Positions 9,780 through 21,903 are shown, counted from the stretch's first letter. The stretch: 64,000 nt of DNA from Aureobasidium sp. EXF-3400 (GCA_024195585.1 SWBL01000300.1:1-64000); one strand, 5' to 3'. The notes: a model not told the origin generated them from the sequence alone. Translations and numbers: made by a program.

Positions 9780-10221
9780 TTGAGTGGAAAGCCAGCAAAC
9801 TACAAACCGGATCAGCTCAGCTGTCTCCGTTGTACAACAAAGTTTCTGTTCCATTTCGCAAATGCACACTATACTCGTGGAAAGTGTGGACTGTTGGCAG
9901 TGGTTTTGAGTCCTCATCATCGTTTTATGTGGTTAGCGCGCTGTAATCCCCCAGCGGGAGACGAGAGGAGTCTTATAGTACCACGCAAGGACCTCTTTGT
10001 ATGACTGGATGAAAGGGTGAAGCCTGGACAAAATAAACGTCAATGAAAAGGGCAACAACTAAAAATGAGAAGACATGAAAGGTCACTACTTGGACAAACC
10101 TTGTGACAATTTGCTGTGGGCAGCACCCTGGTTGACGTGGCAGCTGCAGTCGAAAGCAGATCAAGCGTCTCGCCTGCTGTACTCATTCATTTTTTGAACA
10201 CAACCATTCCGACAAAGCATC
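9780..10221. other. Intergenic region upstream of COX19
   Basis: No gene seen. Contains the 3' region of the membrane-protein gene and the presumed promoter of COX19. Confidence 0.4.
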
Positions 10222-10619
10222 ATGTCGACATTCGGCGGACCCGGCGGACGTCAAGTCATCGCAAAGCCCACACCGTACGCGCGCGGTGCATCCACAACAA
10301 TGTCCCTATGCACCCGCTGACCGCGCATCGCAGACCCGAACGCGGCTCGTTCCCTCTCGACCACGATGCCGAGTGTCAACACATTATGAAGTCGTACCTC
10401 CGCTGCCTGCGCGCTCATCGCGGCATGAATGACGATGAGTGCCGCATGCTGAGCAAGAGTTATCTCCAATGTCGCATGGACAAGAACCTAATGGCGCCCG
10501 ACGAGATGAAGAATCTCGGCTTCGACAACACACCACAAGCTTTGGCTGCCGCCGCCGCTGCTGGACATGCTCCGCCTGCCGATGCGGCGAAAAAGTCGTC
10601 AGAAGGAGACAAGAAATAG
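10222..10619 (+). CDS. COX19: Cytochrome c oxidase assembly protein COX19
   Basis: Two exons (10222-10274 and 10334-10619) separated by a 59-nt intron with GT...AG ends; joining them gives a 112-residue protein starting MSTFGGPGGRQVIAKPTPPE. The twin CX9C signature is complete: C-QHIMKSYLR-C and C-RMLSKSYLQ-C, forming the two disulfides of a CHCH hairpin. The R-G-S-F-P-L-D-H-D segment before the first CX9C and the N-L-G-F segment after the second are typical of Cox19. Established role: soluble intermembrane-space protein imported through the Mia40 pathway, supporting copper delivery to cytochrome c oxidase with Cox11/Cox17. The C-terminal alanine-rich tail is lineage-specific. Identification is secure. 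Confidence 0.93.
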
Positions 10620-10757
10620 AGGATACATGAGGCAGGAAAACGAGCGACTTGTAAGAATAGAAAGAGATGGCGCAAACACAGATACCCAGCGCAAATGACA
10701 AGACGAACAAGAGACGGGAAGATTGTTGATACACTACACAAATGACAATTGACACAT

Positions 10758-12666
10758 CTACAGCTTGTCTTTCAGCCCAGCCCACAAACCTTGCAGGAAG
10801 ACCGAGGCGGCGTACGCACCAGGGTCCCTCGGCACATCCTTTTCACTGATCTTGTCGCCAACGTACGTCGCTCTTCCGTACACGGCAGGCATGCCCTCGG
10901 TCTTGTCTGCACCCTTGACCGCTTCAATCACTGCCGCTTTCAAGTCGCCCAGCTCCGACAGCGTCTCACAGAAGGGAATCACCGTGTCCATGACTGTTCG
11001 TCCACCCACACGCGCCGGCGTGTACGTCTGCAGGTTTCTCAATGCCTGCCCAGCACTGTGACCGGCGATATGCTCGTCAAACTCAAGAGCAGGATTGGCG
11101 CGATACGTGTTCTTGAGATCCGACGTCCACGAAGCGAGCAAGATGCTGATGATGGCTCCGAGCGTGCCTCCAATCTCTTCGATTCCGCTCTCGATCTCGT
11201 CCATGATGGGCAACAACGCTCCGTCGTGTCGTGAGATCAGACCTGACGAGAGTTGCGAGAGGACGCCCTTGCACATTCCTTCGACTGCCTCGCCACAGTC
11301 GCCGTCACCCATGACGATGTCCCACTTGGTGATGTCGGGCTCGGCTGCTACTGCTGCTTCGCATGCGCTTCTGAGGGCACCTTCGAGTGTCGCCACGTCC
11401 AACTTTGGTCCAAACGAGACCGTTTCGTGTCCGGCAAGCGAAGTTCTTGTTTGTGTTGGGCTGTCAACTCTGACCTGGCCGTATGAGTTCCTTGGCCAAG
11501 CTGGTGCATTCGTGTCTCTGTCCAGCAACGCATAAAGTGTTTCTTGTTTCATCTTTGTCTCTTTGGCCACACCACTCAAGTTCAGCAAAGATATGCTGAA
11601 GCCTGGTGCGTTGAGCGACGTCTCGAAAGGCTGTGCATAAACTCTGGTCGGCGAAATGTTCCAGCTCGACTTGAGATGACTGATAGTCAAGGCTGTCAAG
11701 GCTTCGAGCTCGAGGTTGGACAGGCCGCCGAAGTTGTTGATGAGCAGAGCAACCTCGTCGTTCGATGTGAAGCGGACAAATGCGCGGTCTTTGTCGTTTT
11801 CGTCGAGGAGGTAGCGCAGTAACTCTTGGATCAGTTCGTCTGGTGGTGGGATTTCTTTCTCGTGAAGACCCTGTTCGGCATCAGCTTTGGTCCAAGTTCA
11901 AGGCTTGACACACTTACAGCTTCGTTGTGAATACCTTGAGCCACGGAGAGTGTGTTTGCAGGTAGGGACTCGTGATGTGCTCGTCCAGGAATGTGGCAAT
12001 AATCCAGTGACGAACCAATGGTGACACAGTGACCGTTCACGCTCTCGCCAATCGCAAAGCAAGTGTCGAAGTCATAGTCCTCTTCGGCGGCGGCGCCGCA
12101 AAGCTTGAGTACTGCGTTCCACCATTCTCATCAGCATGTTCTCTTCTTTTCTTCTTCTTTTGCTTCTCGTTAGCGGAAGGATTCATAAACTTACCAAACA
12201 TGTTTCCAGCCAATCCTCTCCTTCCTAATTTGCTTGTCTTTTCCCTGCCCAGACCAACATCGTCCGTCATCCTCAACATACCCACTTTTCTCCCTGATCC
12301 AGCCACCTTTTCTCTTGCCAAACCAAAATGCAGATTGTCTCCGGTGTAGTTTGTGATACACAAGATCACACCCTTGTCACTAGGCACTTTCTCTACAGCA
12401 GCCATGATCTGCTTTGTGCTGGGAGAAGCAAATACTTCTCCACTGATGGCAGCGGAGAGCAGGCCATTACCCACGTAGCCGCACCATGCGGGTTCATGGC
12501 CTGCACCGCCTCCAGACAAAACAGAAACTTTTTGGGTCGAGTGTGCGGGCAGGTAAACTACTTTGTTGGCGGCATCGAGGGCGAGATGTGGGTTCTTCGC
12601 TACCAGAGACTCAAGGCCGCGGACAACGAGGTTGTGGGTGTCGGGGAAGAAGTGTTTTGTCGCCAT
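10758..12666 (-). CDS. DAK1: Dihydroxyacetone kinase (DhaK-DhaL type)
   Basis: Three exons on the minus strand (12666-12195, 12111-11918, 11870-10758) with introns of 83 and 47 nt give a 592-residue protein, the usual length for ATP-dependent fungal Dak. The DhaK half starts MATKHFFPDTHNLVVRGLES and has SGGGAGHEPA, then GSSLDYCHIPGR, whose His forms the hemiaminal with dihydroxyacetone. The DhaL half has GDGDCGEAVEGMCKG and the Mg-ATP aspartates, and ends near GRATYVGDKISEKDVPRDPG. It phosphorylates dihydroxyacetone to DHAP in glycerol metabolism and detoxification of dihydroxyacetone; cytosolic. Splicing was fixed by restoring GNMF-VLKLCGAAAEEDYD and HNEA-GLHEKE. Whether it is DAK1 or DAK2 of yeast cannot be told. 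Confidence 0.93.
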
Positions 12667-13233
12667 TAGATTTCCTGTTTCTTGTTTGTCGCAGTGAGTC
12701 GATGAATCTGTCGATGCTTTTCTTTACGTGGTGAGAAGCCGCAGATTTTACGTGAAGAGAGGGGTTCTAGAAGACGAGGAGCCGCCTGCTTACATAGCTC
12801 CTCCAACGACCAGTCTGTCCATCTCTGCCACCGGTAATTGAGCCTTGGTATTAGGCATGGCGTCGTCCCGGGTCAGCTCAGACGGGCAGGTCACCGAGAA
12901 CACGGCGGGGCAGAAGAGCGGGGTGCATTGTGGGGTTAAAGAGGTCTGGAACTGCCAATCTAGGAAATCCGAGCGGGTGAATTATGTTCACCACGCCTCA
13001 TAATGGAGAGGTCGCGACATTGTGACAGATCCAACATGATGAAGCACACGACATGCAACAACAAGACATGCAACAACAAGACAAGCAGACCTGCAGATGA
13101 CAATAATGTGGCAGAAATGCCAGTAGATCCAGATGAGTGTAACGTCGCGAGTCGTGGACTTTCACAAGTCGCATGGTTGTGTCATGAGTTACCGTCAATC
13201 GTCTAGACCGCAAACTGTGCCTTCTGGGATCAA
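12667..13233. other. Intergenic region
   Basis: Presumed promoter of the Dak gene. It contains a short tandem repeat of ACATGCAACAACAAG units at about 13050-13085; no gene is supported. Confidence 0.4.
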
Positions 13234-13902
13234 TCAAAAAGCAGCAACAGGGTGAGCTACTTGAATGAGACCTTTGACTTTCTTCTCAAAGTCCCCTCTC
13301 TCTGGCTCAGCCTGCGCACCGCTCCACTCCAAGACTCCAACCTCAAACCTGACTTTGGCATCCAGTATCTTCAATGCATCCAAGACCTCTCTCTTGTCCT
13401 CTATCGCTTCCTGAGTCGTCGAGTCCACCCAACTGACTTGGAGGGTCCTCAATTCAGGCGCCGTAGCCAAAATCTCACATGCTCGTGTCGCTCGTTTCTT
13501 GATTTCCTGACAATAGGTTGTTGTCTTGAGAGAAGGATAACTCTTGAGCAAACTGCCATCAAACCAAAAGACCAACTCGATCTTCTCAATCTTCTTGAGC
13601 AGTCGCGAACTAGCGAGATTCGAGAGTGTGGGGTCGATGCGGTAGAAGTTGAAGGCGTGGGAGGCGATGAGTTTCCAACTCGCGTTGTTGAAATAGTAGG
13701 AAGTGATGTCGGTGGAGATGGCGTGGCAGGTCAGAAGGAGAGGTAAGGGCGGCGGACGATGCGATACGCTGGTTATGCCGACTGTAGGGATGGGATTGGA
13801 GATTGGTGAGGGTGGGCACAGGTAAGAGTAGATCTGTTGTCGGAGCTCGAGAGGGAGCTGGAGGAGTCTTGGGAGGGCAACGATATCGGTGGCAGATATC
13901 AT
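13234..13902 (-). CDS. F-box-like/2EXR-type protein, 222 aa
   Basis: Single exon beginning MISATDIVALPRLLQLPLEL. Residues 12-27 (LLQLPLELRQQIYSYL) carry the L-P-x-E-L-R-x-x-I-Y-x-x-L signature shared by fungal F-box-like and 2EXR domains. The following TCHAISTDITSYYFNNASW segment matches the 'cr.i..e....yy..n.f' continuation typical of these proteins. The rest (to residue 222) is alpha/beta with no catalytic motif. F-box proteins recruit substrates to SCF ubiquitin ligases, but in this large family many members have no known partner, so the role is only a family-level guess. Confidence 0.65.
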   Translation of the reverse strand: MISATDIVALPRLLQLPLELRQQIYSYLCPPSPISNPIPTVGITSVSHRPPPLPLLLTCHAISTDITSYYFNNASWKLIASHAFNFYRIDPTLSNLASSRLLKKIEKIELVFWFDGSLLKSYPSLKTTTYCQEIKKRATRACEILATAPELRTLQVSWVDSTTQEAIEDKREVLDALKILDAKVRFEVGVLEWSGAQAEPERGDFEKKVKGLIQVAHPVAAF

Positions 13903-14536
13903 GTCGAACTTGTTATGAATGCTCGGAGATGATTGAGGATGTTGAAATGCGGCGAGCTTCAGCTGCTATGCTGGAGTCGAATGGGAGGAGTAGGCAATGT
14001 CTTTGGGTGCTGTCAGGTGGAGGTATTCTTCTAGGAACATGCGAGTCGGGTTGAAAGGGCTACAGGAAGCTTAGGTCGATAGTGTGTATTAATGAAAGCA
14101 AGGGCAAAGATGGTCTGCAGCTCATGTATTTCATGACCATAGCGGCATCCATGACGTTGAAGACAATGCGGGGAACAAGATAGAGAGACAAGCTGTTTTT
14201 CAACCTTGATGGACTGCGAATCGATGCTCTAGGCTCATATCAGCTGCGACATGGGAAAATAGTTCAAGTTCAAATATGCAATTGTGCAGTGCATTTACTG
14301 ATGGCTTTGAGATATAGCAGCATGTGCCTTCTTTCGAGGCCCGAAAGAGCGCAGTATTGGGGGACGGGCTGGACCGAGAGGCGGAAGTCTGTGCACGGAA
14401 AGCTTAAATCGCGAGACGCGAAAACGCACGCGAGCGCCGCAGATTGCATGTTTTGGATGACGATGTGAGTTGGCTTGTTGTCACTCACCATGTGATTACC
14501 ATGTCAATTCTTAACAACGCTGTCTATTCTTCACAG
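13903..14536. other. Intergenic region and possible 5' exon of the SLD3-like gene
   Basis: An ATG at 14448, a donor GTGAGT at 14463 and an acceptor TTCACAG ending at 14536 could make a tiny first exon of the downstream gene. The rest is empty. Confidence 0.35.
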
Positions 14537-17270
14537 CTGAATACTGATACCTCTACTCCTCCTGCCTACACCCTCGCCGACAAACTACTCTCCAGGAAGC
14601 GGAAACGAGACGGTGACGCTCCGCCGACGAAAGCGCCATCTCGTCTGACAACAGTCCCACCGAGGGCCGACACGCCTTTGTTCAAGTCCTTTCCCGACAG
14701 TCGTCTCCCTCGACCACACCATCTCCCTCACTCGTCATCTCTACCTCAGTCGTTCGTTGTCAAAGTGCGCTTCACCCTCCAAGCCATCACCGGGTGCCTT
14801 GCTGAATCATGTCCAGTCTGTCGACAATGACAAGCCGCTATCCTTTCGCATCCTTCACACGCTGCCTCGTGCTGCCCTGCCATTGAGCTCCATCGATAAT
14901 TCGACCTCTCCCACCCGCATCTTCTCTGCCCACCTACCACAACTCGATCATGACTCCACCACCTCCGCCTTCGTCCTCATCGCTCGCTGCGAGACCCAGC
15001 CCGATCAGCCTCTGTACGTTGCAGAAAGAGTCGGAGAGAAGAGATATGCGCTCTGTAGATTGACTGCCTGGTTGACCTCGGATCAAATTCATGCTCTCCC
15101 AACACCTGCTCCCATGACCGCGAAACCCCTGCCACAACCCCCTGCCGACACGTCTTGCGATTCGTGGTGGCAGACTACAGCCATTGAAGTCCTTTCGCTA
15201 CCACCTGCAGCAACTCGCAAAGCTCCCCGTCTGTCACTCTTTCGTCGCCATCCATTGCCCACCCAGTCTTTGCCTGTGCCGCAGCCCGCAGTCGTCGGAC
15301 CACCGGCAGATCAACCTGTCCTTCCAGAAGAGACATGTGAGACTGTAGAAGACTTCTTGGCTCGCTTCATCTCCCAATACCTAGATACCCTCTACCTTTC
15401 CAAGACCCCACTTGCCTTTTTCACAAAGGGACCACTGTCACGTTTGCGAGCTGCCTTCACAACGGGCCAGCTCCCCGAAATAACTGTCTCGGATCTGGTT
15501 CAGTTCTTGCGAAACTTGATCCTGTCGTCTTCCACGGCCGATAAGAAGTATCGTGACAAGTTGCCTGAACTCCTGAAAGACCTGCCGTCACAATCTCTCG
15601 ATCACGATCATACCCCCACTGCCAAAAAGAAGAGACGGAAGAAGAAGTTTAAGCCAGACAAGCATGGTTTGCTTCCTGAAGAGGATGTTTTCTTCGCCAA
15701 ATGGTGGTATCAAGACGAAGCTTCTGCACCGTCTGATGAGACGGCTGAACAATCGCTGAAACGTAGGGGTACGCAGCTCAGGACTCGTGAAACCTTCATG
15801 CAAGTTGTCTTAGCACTGGAGATCCTGAGTTTGGAGGCGCTTCCTGAGTTCAAATCGACGCAAGAACAAGTCACACAACCGAAGGGCAAAAAGGGCGATA
15901 CAATCGTCACGAGTCTCGAGTTGCTCGTGGACAAACTCTGCATCTGGCACTCTCTTCACGACGCCGACCTGCTGGGCGATGCGCCAAAGCCCGACAAGAC
16001 GGTCAAAGATGGTGCTAACCAATTGCACAGCTTCTGCGTCGAGGTAATCATTCCCTTCTACATGTCACGTACTCATGAGCATGCCTCGTTCGTCAACAGG
16101 AAGCTTGGCGGTCCAGGATCTTCGACAACTTCAAAGCCCAAGCCTAGTCGCAAGCTTTCTGAAGCAGACATCAAGACAACTGCCGACAAGAAGAGTCGTC
16201 GTTCGCTTGCTCGCGTTGCAACAGAAAGTTTCTCTCAGCCTGCCAGAGCTTCTCGCTCATTCAGTCGCTCGGCCACCGACTCGCAGATGCTCCCTGTCAA
16301 GTCCGAGACACCAGAGGTTTCATTGTTTTCCATCCCAATCCGACGAGACAGCCAGTCTTCTATGGCACGAAAGAGTGACGCCTTGGAGAAGCATCGCCTG
16401 CGTCAGAGGGAAGTCGACTTTGGTGCAATTGCTGCAGCAAACGAGGCCAAGGCCAGGAAGAAACAAGAGGTTGAGCAGAAACTCAAGGATGCTATCTCCA
16501 CTTTGAAGAGGCCAAGTCGTGCCACTGTCTCTGGGGAATTCGTGGACGCTGTCGAACAGAGAAAGCGCATGGCAGAAGGCAGAGCAAGACCACCATTGCA
16601 CAAGCGAAAGTCTTCGTCAATCGCTCAAGTCTCTGCCACACCGAAGAATGGCCACAAGAACTCTGCTATTGCTGCGACGCCACACCGCATCCCAGCTCCC
16701 TCTTTTGTTCGTCCATCAGTTCCTTCGTCCGGCCCTTCTCTGATACCTTCTTCCAACATCAAACAGAAGTCTTTGTCTTTCGCACACTTTCCTCCAGTAC
16801 ATGAGGTATCCGATGATGAAGATGCAATTCCTGCTACTGACAATCGACCGCGCCATAGAGATGCGCTTGCTGAGACACCTTCCAAGCCTCGGGTTGGCTT
16901 TACTTCGCTACCAGGCACTTCTCCAGATGAAGACGTGGGAGGCTATCGTCAGGTCGGAGAGGACAGAGATGACTCTTCACCTTTGCGCGAAAGTCCCACC
17001 TTGTTGAAGACACCAAGCAAGCCGCAACGACCCAAGTTCAGCATTACGCCAAGTAAACCGACTCCGCCTTTGATCTTGAGTAAATTCAAAGCAAATCAGA
17101 GTGTTGCCGCAACACCGCTAAAAACCACTGCGACTACGGGCTCCAAAGACCTGCTTGGTGGGTCGTCTGCGTTGACGGGACAGCAGAGGCCTGGAGAAGC
17201 TGATTCAAAGGATCAACCCGACAATATTTATGCCGCTCTTGGGTGGGATGATGACCTTGATGATGATTAG
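14537..17270 (+). CDS. SLD3: DNA replication regulator SLD3-like
   Basis: The main frame is open from 14649 to 17270. The region around residues 180-370 of that frame matches the fungal Sld3 pattern: ETVEDFLARFISQYLDTLYL, KTPLAFFTKGPLSRLRAAF, VSDLVQFLRNLIL, then a basic KKKRRKKKFKP patch, EEDVFFAKWWYQDE and RETFMQVVLALEILSLEAL, the Cdc45-binding helical domain. The C-terminal half is disordered with many S/T-P sites (CDK phosphorylation is how Sld3 is switched on to bind Dpb11) and an acidic tail ending DDDLDDD. Sld3 loads Cdc45 onto MCM at origins. The 5' part is unresolved: 14537-14830 (starting LNTDTSTPPAYTLADKLL) is open in a different frame, so an intron such as 14613-14700 or a one-base error must join them. 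Confidence 0.75.
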
Positions 17271-17922
17271 TCTTATGTATACTTGCTTATGAATATTGAT
17301 GTCTTCCGATTAGGCAATTCTAGTGCGGCCAACACCAACCTCCACCAGGCTTCCTTGGTTGATCAGCGCATACTGGTTCTGCAGTGGTTTTCTTCTTTGG
17401 GTTCGCATACTTGATCTTGTGAGTGATGTTTCGGTACATATTGCTAGGTGCATGCAAAGGACTCTGTGGTGCAATGAAAATAGATTTCGCGTGACGCCTT
17501 GACAGTCGATTTGTCAACTCAAGTATCTGCAAGCCTGGAAATGATTATCCCCGCACAAGTTGATGATCCTTTCCTGCAGGTCTGAAATTCTATTGATACT
17601 GGCAGGTGTTGGTGGTCCGAACTGACCAGTGGAAGTGTAGTCCGAGTGCACCAATCATTCGCTTGCTAAGGCCCGCAGCATGGCTTCCTGGAGGATCTGA
17701 TCCTCCGCAGATCTCATTCCTTGAGAGACCCAGCCTCACAACCTACTCATGCATAACAAAATGCCCGGGATCAGTTTGCAAAAGTCTGCTGACTTTCTTA
17801 AAGGTATAAGTATGGTTTCCCGACCTGTCATGAGAACGGCAGCGCATCGATCATTCTCTGCAGATTGAGCATCCGCCAGTCATTCTCACTACTTGTGTCT
17901 CTATCTCTATAATTTTGCTGCG
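17271..17922. other. Intergenic region
   Basis: No supported gene. A 70-codon minus-strand frame (17320-17532) has no family pattern. The stretch just before 17923 is a pyrimidine-rich promoter-proximal region. Confidence 0.4.
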
Positions 17923-20119
17923 ATGCTCTCCTTCACACGTTATGCTACCTGGGGAGTAGCTGCTATGACTCTGTTCTGCGGTGCCGTCTTTCCTCAAGCA
18001 CCCCCAACGCCTCAGGGCTTGACGTACCTCAACTCGACAATCTACCCAGGGGCATCCCTCTCTTTCAAGGAGACCACAATTTGCGAGACCAACGATGGTG
18101 TAAGAGGCTGGAGTGGCTACGTCAACCTTCCACCTTCACCTCAGGAGGCTCGCGATTATCCAATCCACACTTGGTTCTGGTTCTTTGAGGCTCGCCGTGA
18201 TCCAGAGAATGCGCCGCTTTCGCTATGGATACAAGGTGGACCTGGCGCACCAACATCCATCTCTGCCGCTAACGAGAATGGTCCGTGTAACCTGCTGAAC
18301 AACTCGAGAGATGCCGTCAACAACCCTTGGTCTTGGAACGACAGAGTCAACATGTTGTACATTGATCAGCCGGTGCAGACTGGTTTCTCCTACGATAAAT
18401 TGGTCAATGGTACGATCTCTGAGGCTCTTTCTCCTTTCGCCGTCTTGCCTGCCCAAGTCACCCAGAATGACACTTCTCTTGCTGGTATCTTTTCGTCAGG
18501 AGATTTGAGCTTGGCGCCTAACAGTACCATGGCCGTCGCGCCTCCTATGTGGGACTTCATGCAGATTTGGTTGAAGGAGTAAGTTAGACTCATCGATATC
18601 TCTTTGATTCATGCTGACGAGAACACAGCTTTCCTGGCTATACAGGCGACAAGCAAAGCTTCAGTATTTGGGGAGAGTCTTACGGAGGTCATTGGGTTCC
18701 TACCTTTACCGACTACTTCTACAAGCAGAACGACCTCATCAGCTCTGGCCACCTCAACGCCACATCACTCACCATCGAATCGCTTGGTCTGATCAATGCT
18801 TGCATTGACGCAGAGACTCAGACACCTTTCTATCCCGTCATGGCGGCAAACAACACTTATGGAATCAAGGTGTTCAACGACACTACTTACGCCGGTTCAG
18901 TGGCAGCTTTGCCAAAATGCTTGAACTTGAACAAGACCTGTAGGAGTCTTGCCTCGCGTCTTGATCCGGAAGGATGGGGCAACAACACTGATGTGAACAA
19001 CGCTTGTGCACGTGCGTATCTTTATTGCTTCGATGCAGTTGCCAGAGAAACTCAGCTGGGCAATATCGAAGGATATGATGTATGTACCTTGCCTATTCCT
19101 TCCACGACCCTGTACACTGACATTCTTCGCCATCAGGCTTTCCACTTCGACATCGCATCACCCTTCATCCACAATTTCCCACCACGTTGGGCGGCTGGCT
19201 ACCTGAACAATGCCAGTGTCCAGGCAGATCTGGGGGTTCCGCTCAATTTTTACGGGCTTCTCTTCCGTCATTGCCCAAGAGTTTGCAGCTGCAGGTGATT
19301 TTCTGAAAGGCAATAACCTTGCCGCTCTTGGTCAACTGCTTGATCGTGGTGTGAAGATCTCACTCCTCTATGGAGATCGCGACTATCAATGCAACTGTAA
19401 GTTTTTGGCCCGTATAGCCTGACTGTGCTGGACTGACTCGGTCTCCTAGGGTTTGGCGGCGAAGCTATCAGTCTTGCTATCAATTCAAGCATCGCGTCTT
19501 CTTTTGGCAAGGCAGGCTACGCGAAGTTCGAGACCAATGCTTCGTACACTGGTGGCTTGACAAGACAACACGGTAATTTGTCATTCACTCGTGTCTTCCA
19601 AGCTGGACACGAGGGTACGTGTCTTTCCTGGACCTCAGATCACAGCTCAATAATAACATGGTGCATACGGTTTCTTACTACCAACCCGAAACCACATACC
19701 AAATTTTCAACCGCGTGATGTTTGATCGAGACGTTGCGACGGGCCAAATATCAACAGCTTCAGCGTCCAACTCTTCCACCTACGCTACATCAGGCAACTC
19801 TCCTGCTCTTGTCTCCATTGGGGCGCCCGTCAAGTTCGAATCTTCGGTGCCTTCGTGCTACTTCTGGGACATCATGGAGACATGCACGCCCGCACAAGCA
19901 CAACTCTTTGCAAATGGAAGCGCCATCACCGAGGACTTTATTCTTGTCGGCTATATGTTGAAGGATGGCACGAAAGTGTTTTACAATCAGTCTGCTGCTG
20001 GAACTGGTAACGGCTCGTCTCCGCAGTCATATGTTCCTGGCAGCGGAGCATCGCCTACATCTTCCATGAGTTTGAGCTTGGCTCTGGGGGCCTTGGCTGT
20101 TGTTGCTATTATTGTATAG
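17923..20119 (+). pseudogene. GPI-anchored serine carboxypeptidase (S10), damaged
   Basis: Five exons can be drawn: 17923-18578, 18629-19079, 19137-19396, 19450-19614, 19662-20119. The product is a secreted S10 peptidase: signal peptide MLSFTRYATWGVAAMTLFCG, oxyanion segment LWIQGGPGAPTS, nucleophile in IWGESYGGHWVP, catalytic Asp in LLYGDRDYQCN, catalytic His in FQAGHE, many N-glycosylation sites, and a Ser-rich GPI tail ending LALGALAVVAIIV. Two defects are visible. In exon 3 the T5 run at 19247-19251 must be T4 to keep VPLNFTGFSSVIAQEF in frame. Intron 4 (19615-19661) ends GG where AG is needed to join GHE to [11 protein letters not shown]. All catalytic residues survive, so either the decay is recent or the assembly and splicing are unusual. 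Confidence 0.75.
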
Positions 20120-20234
20120 AATATTTACGTGAGCGGCAAGCCGGGTGACGGTTCAATAAACTAACCGTAACTTATACCACTATAAAGCGTGGATAAATCT
20201 TTCCTTCCAGACATTCTCAAATCAAACCTGCATA

Positions 20235-21903
20235 ATGGAAGATACATCAGTGCACCCCCCTCGGAAAATTCTTCTGGTGGTGACCACTGGTGGCTTCACA
20301 CACGCAGGTAAGTTCTACAATATCGCATCGTAACTTCACAACTAAAGTAGCGACGGTCACAGCTCCCGTACTGGAGATTGGAAGGCTGCTTGCCGGTCGC
20401 GGACATACAGTTCAGTTTGCTACATTGGAAGGACAGGAACATTGGGTCGCGAACGATGAATTCAGCTTCGTGACTAAGGTCCATTTTCTGGGGCCAAGTC
20501 CAACAAAGGAACAGATGGATGGCCACTACAGACGAATGCAGCAATGGGACATTTCAAAAGGCATCGGTCAAGCGATGGAGTCAAAGTATCTATGGGACTC
20601 CTGTTGGCCAAAAACTTACCATGGACTGAAGGCGATCATGGACGACTCTGCAACTCGACCAGATATGATGATTGCTGATTTCTTCGCCGAGGCTGTCACC
20701 GACATTCATGTTGAGCACAAGTTACCTATTGCTATGGTGGCGCCGAATATGCCTTCTTTCATGATGCCTTGTTCCTACATCCCCGGTCAGCCTGGATTCC
20801 AGCTCGAAGGAACCACTACTTCAGAACATGCCTCCCTCTGGTTGCGCATTCGCAACGAACTTTTCTTCTTACCAGACTTGCCGGCAATCTTTGAAATGTT
20901 CCGACGAACGAAGAAAATGCGCAATGAGAATGGGTTGTTTCGCCCCCCTCACAAACCAGTCAAGCCAGATTATCTCGTGTTTGTCAATTCGTTCTTTGGT
21001 CTGGAAATCCCACGAGATCTTCCGCCTACCTGTGCTCCTGTGGGGCCTCTCTTGTCCCCTACATATTCACCACTGGATACACCATACGATACCTTCCTCG
21101 AAGCTCAAAGCAAAGTGCTATATATTGCTCTGGGCACGCACATTGTCCTCCAAACCGAAGACACTGTCGAAATTGTTGAAGGCGTCCTTCGTCTCATGAA
21201 AGAGAGTCTCATAGACGGCGTGATCTGGGCTATCGCCGAACACGGGCGAAGAGACCTTAATCGAGATCAAAGATTCCATGGTGATCTAGACATCAATCTT
21301 GGTCAGCTACTTCAGAACAACCATCCCAACTTCTTGTTCTCGACCTTTGCACCTCAGCGAGCAATTCTTGATCACAAGTCAGTAGTACTATACTTCACAC
21401 ACGGCGGCGGCTCCAGCGCCAACGAAGCACTCTATCATGGCAAACCCATGATCTCAATGGGATTCTTCGCAGATCAGATCGCCAACACCGCACGACTTGT
21501 TGGAGCTGGGGTTGCAGAGTCTCTCAACAAATTCCGTTTCACATCCGATGAGCTGTATACCAAGGCCAAGAAGATCCTTGAGACAGGTGACAGTGGTTCA
21601 TACCAACGTAATGTTTTACGTCTTAAGCGCATTGCCCATGTCGCCGCCCGCAGGAAGGAACATGCTGCGGATCTGGTAGAGGAGCTCTTGTACGACAACG
21701 AGTTGAGACTCGATGATTCGGGTACATGCGAGCTGCGTCCTATGCACCTACAAACGGCTGATATGCGCATGCCTGCTTACAAGGCCAAAAATTGGGATCT
21801 GTTCGCTATTGGCGTGTTGTCTGTAGTAGGCTTTGTAGGCTTGGCCGGACTAAGCGGACGGTGGGTTTGGATTCACCGAGACTTGATGAGCGCAAAGTCT
21901 TAG
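20235..21903 (+). CDS. UDP-glycosyltransferase (GT1 family), 542 aa
   Basis: Exon 1 (20235-20307) encodes MEDTSVHPPRKILLVVTTGG; a 40-nt intron leads to exon 2 (20348-21903), restoring GGFTHAVATVTAPVLEIGRL, the first beta-alpha unit of a GT-B fold with G-H-T-V-Q-F-A-T. The C-terminal half holds a UDP-sugar binding signature: FLFSTFAPQRAILDHKSVVL, FTHGGGSSANEALYHGKPMI, then FFADQIANTARLV (the D-Q pair contacts the sugar). A hydrophobic segment near the C-terminus (IGVLSVVGFVGLAGLSG) suggests a single membrane anchor, like the ER-anchored UGTs. It transfers a hexose or hexuronate to a lipophilic acceptor; the acceptor is unknown. The frame is intact. Confidence 0.85.

Noticed and set aside
10758..12666. 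Dak gene as two separate genes
   Set aside because: Two ordinary introns join the DhaK and DhaL halves into one protein of the usual length.
17320..17532. 70-codon minus-strand frame ending GGGWCWPH
   Set aside because: No signal peptide, no family pattern, overlaps the 3' flank of the SLD3-like gene; probably chance.
19080..19136. Exon 2-3 gap of the carboxypeptidase read as coding (frame is open through it)
   Set aside because: It has GTATGT...CATCAG ends, and its removal restores the conserved YDAFHFDIASPF; treated as a 57-nt intron.
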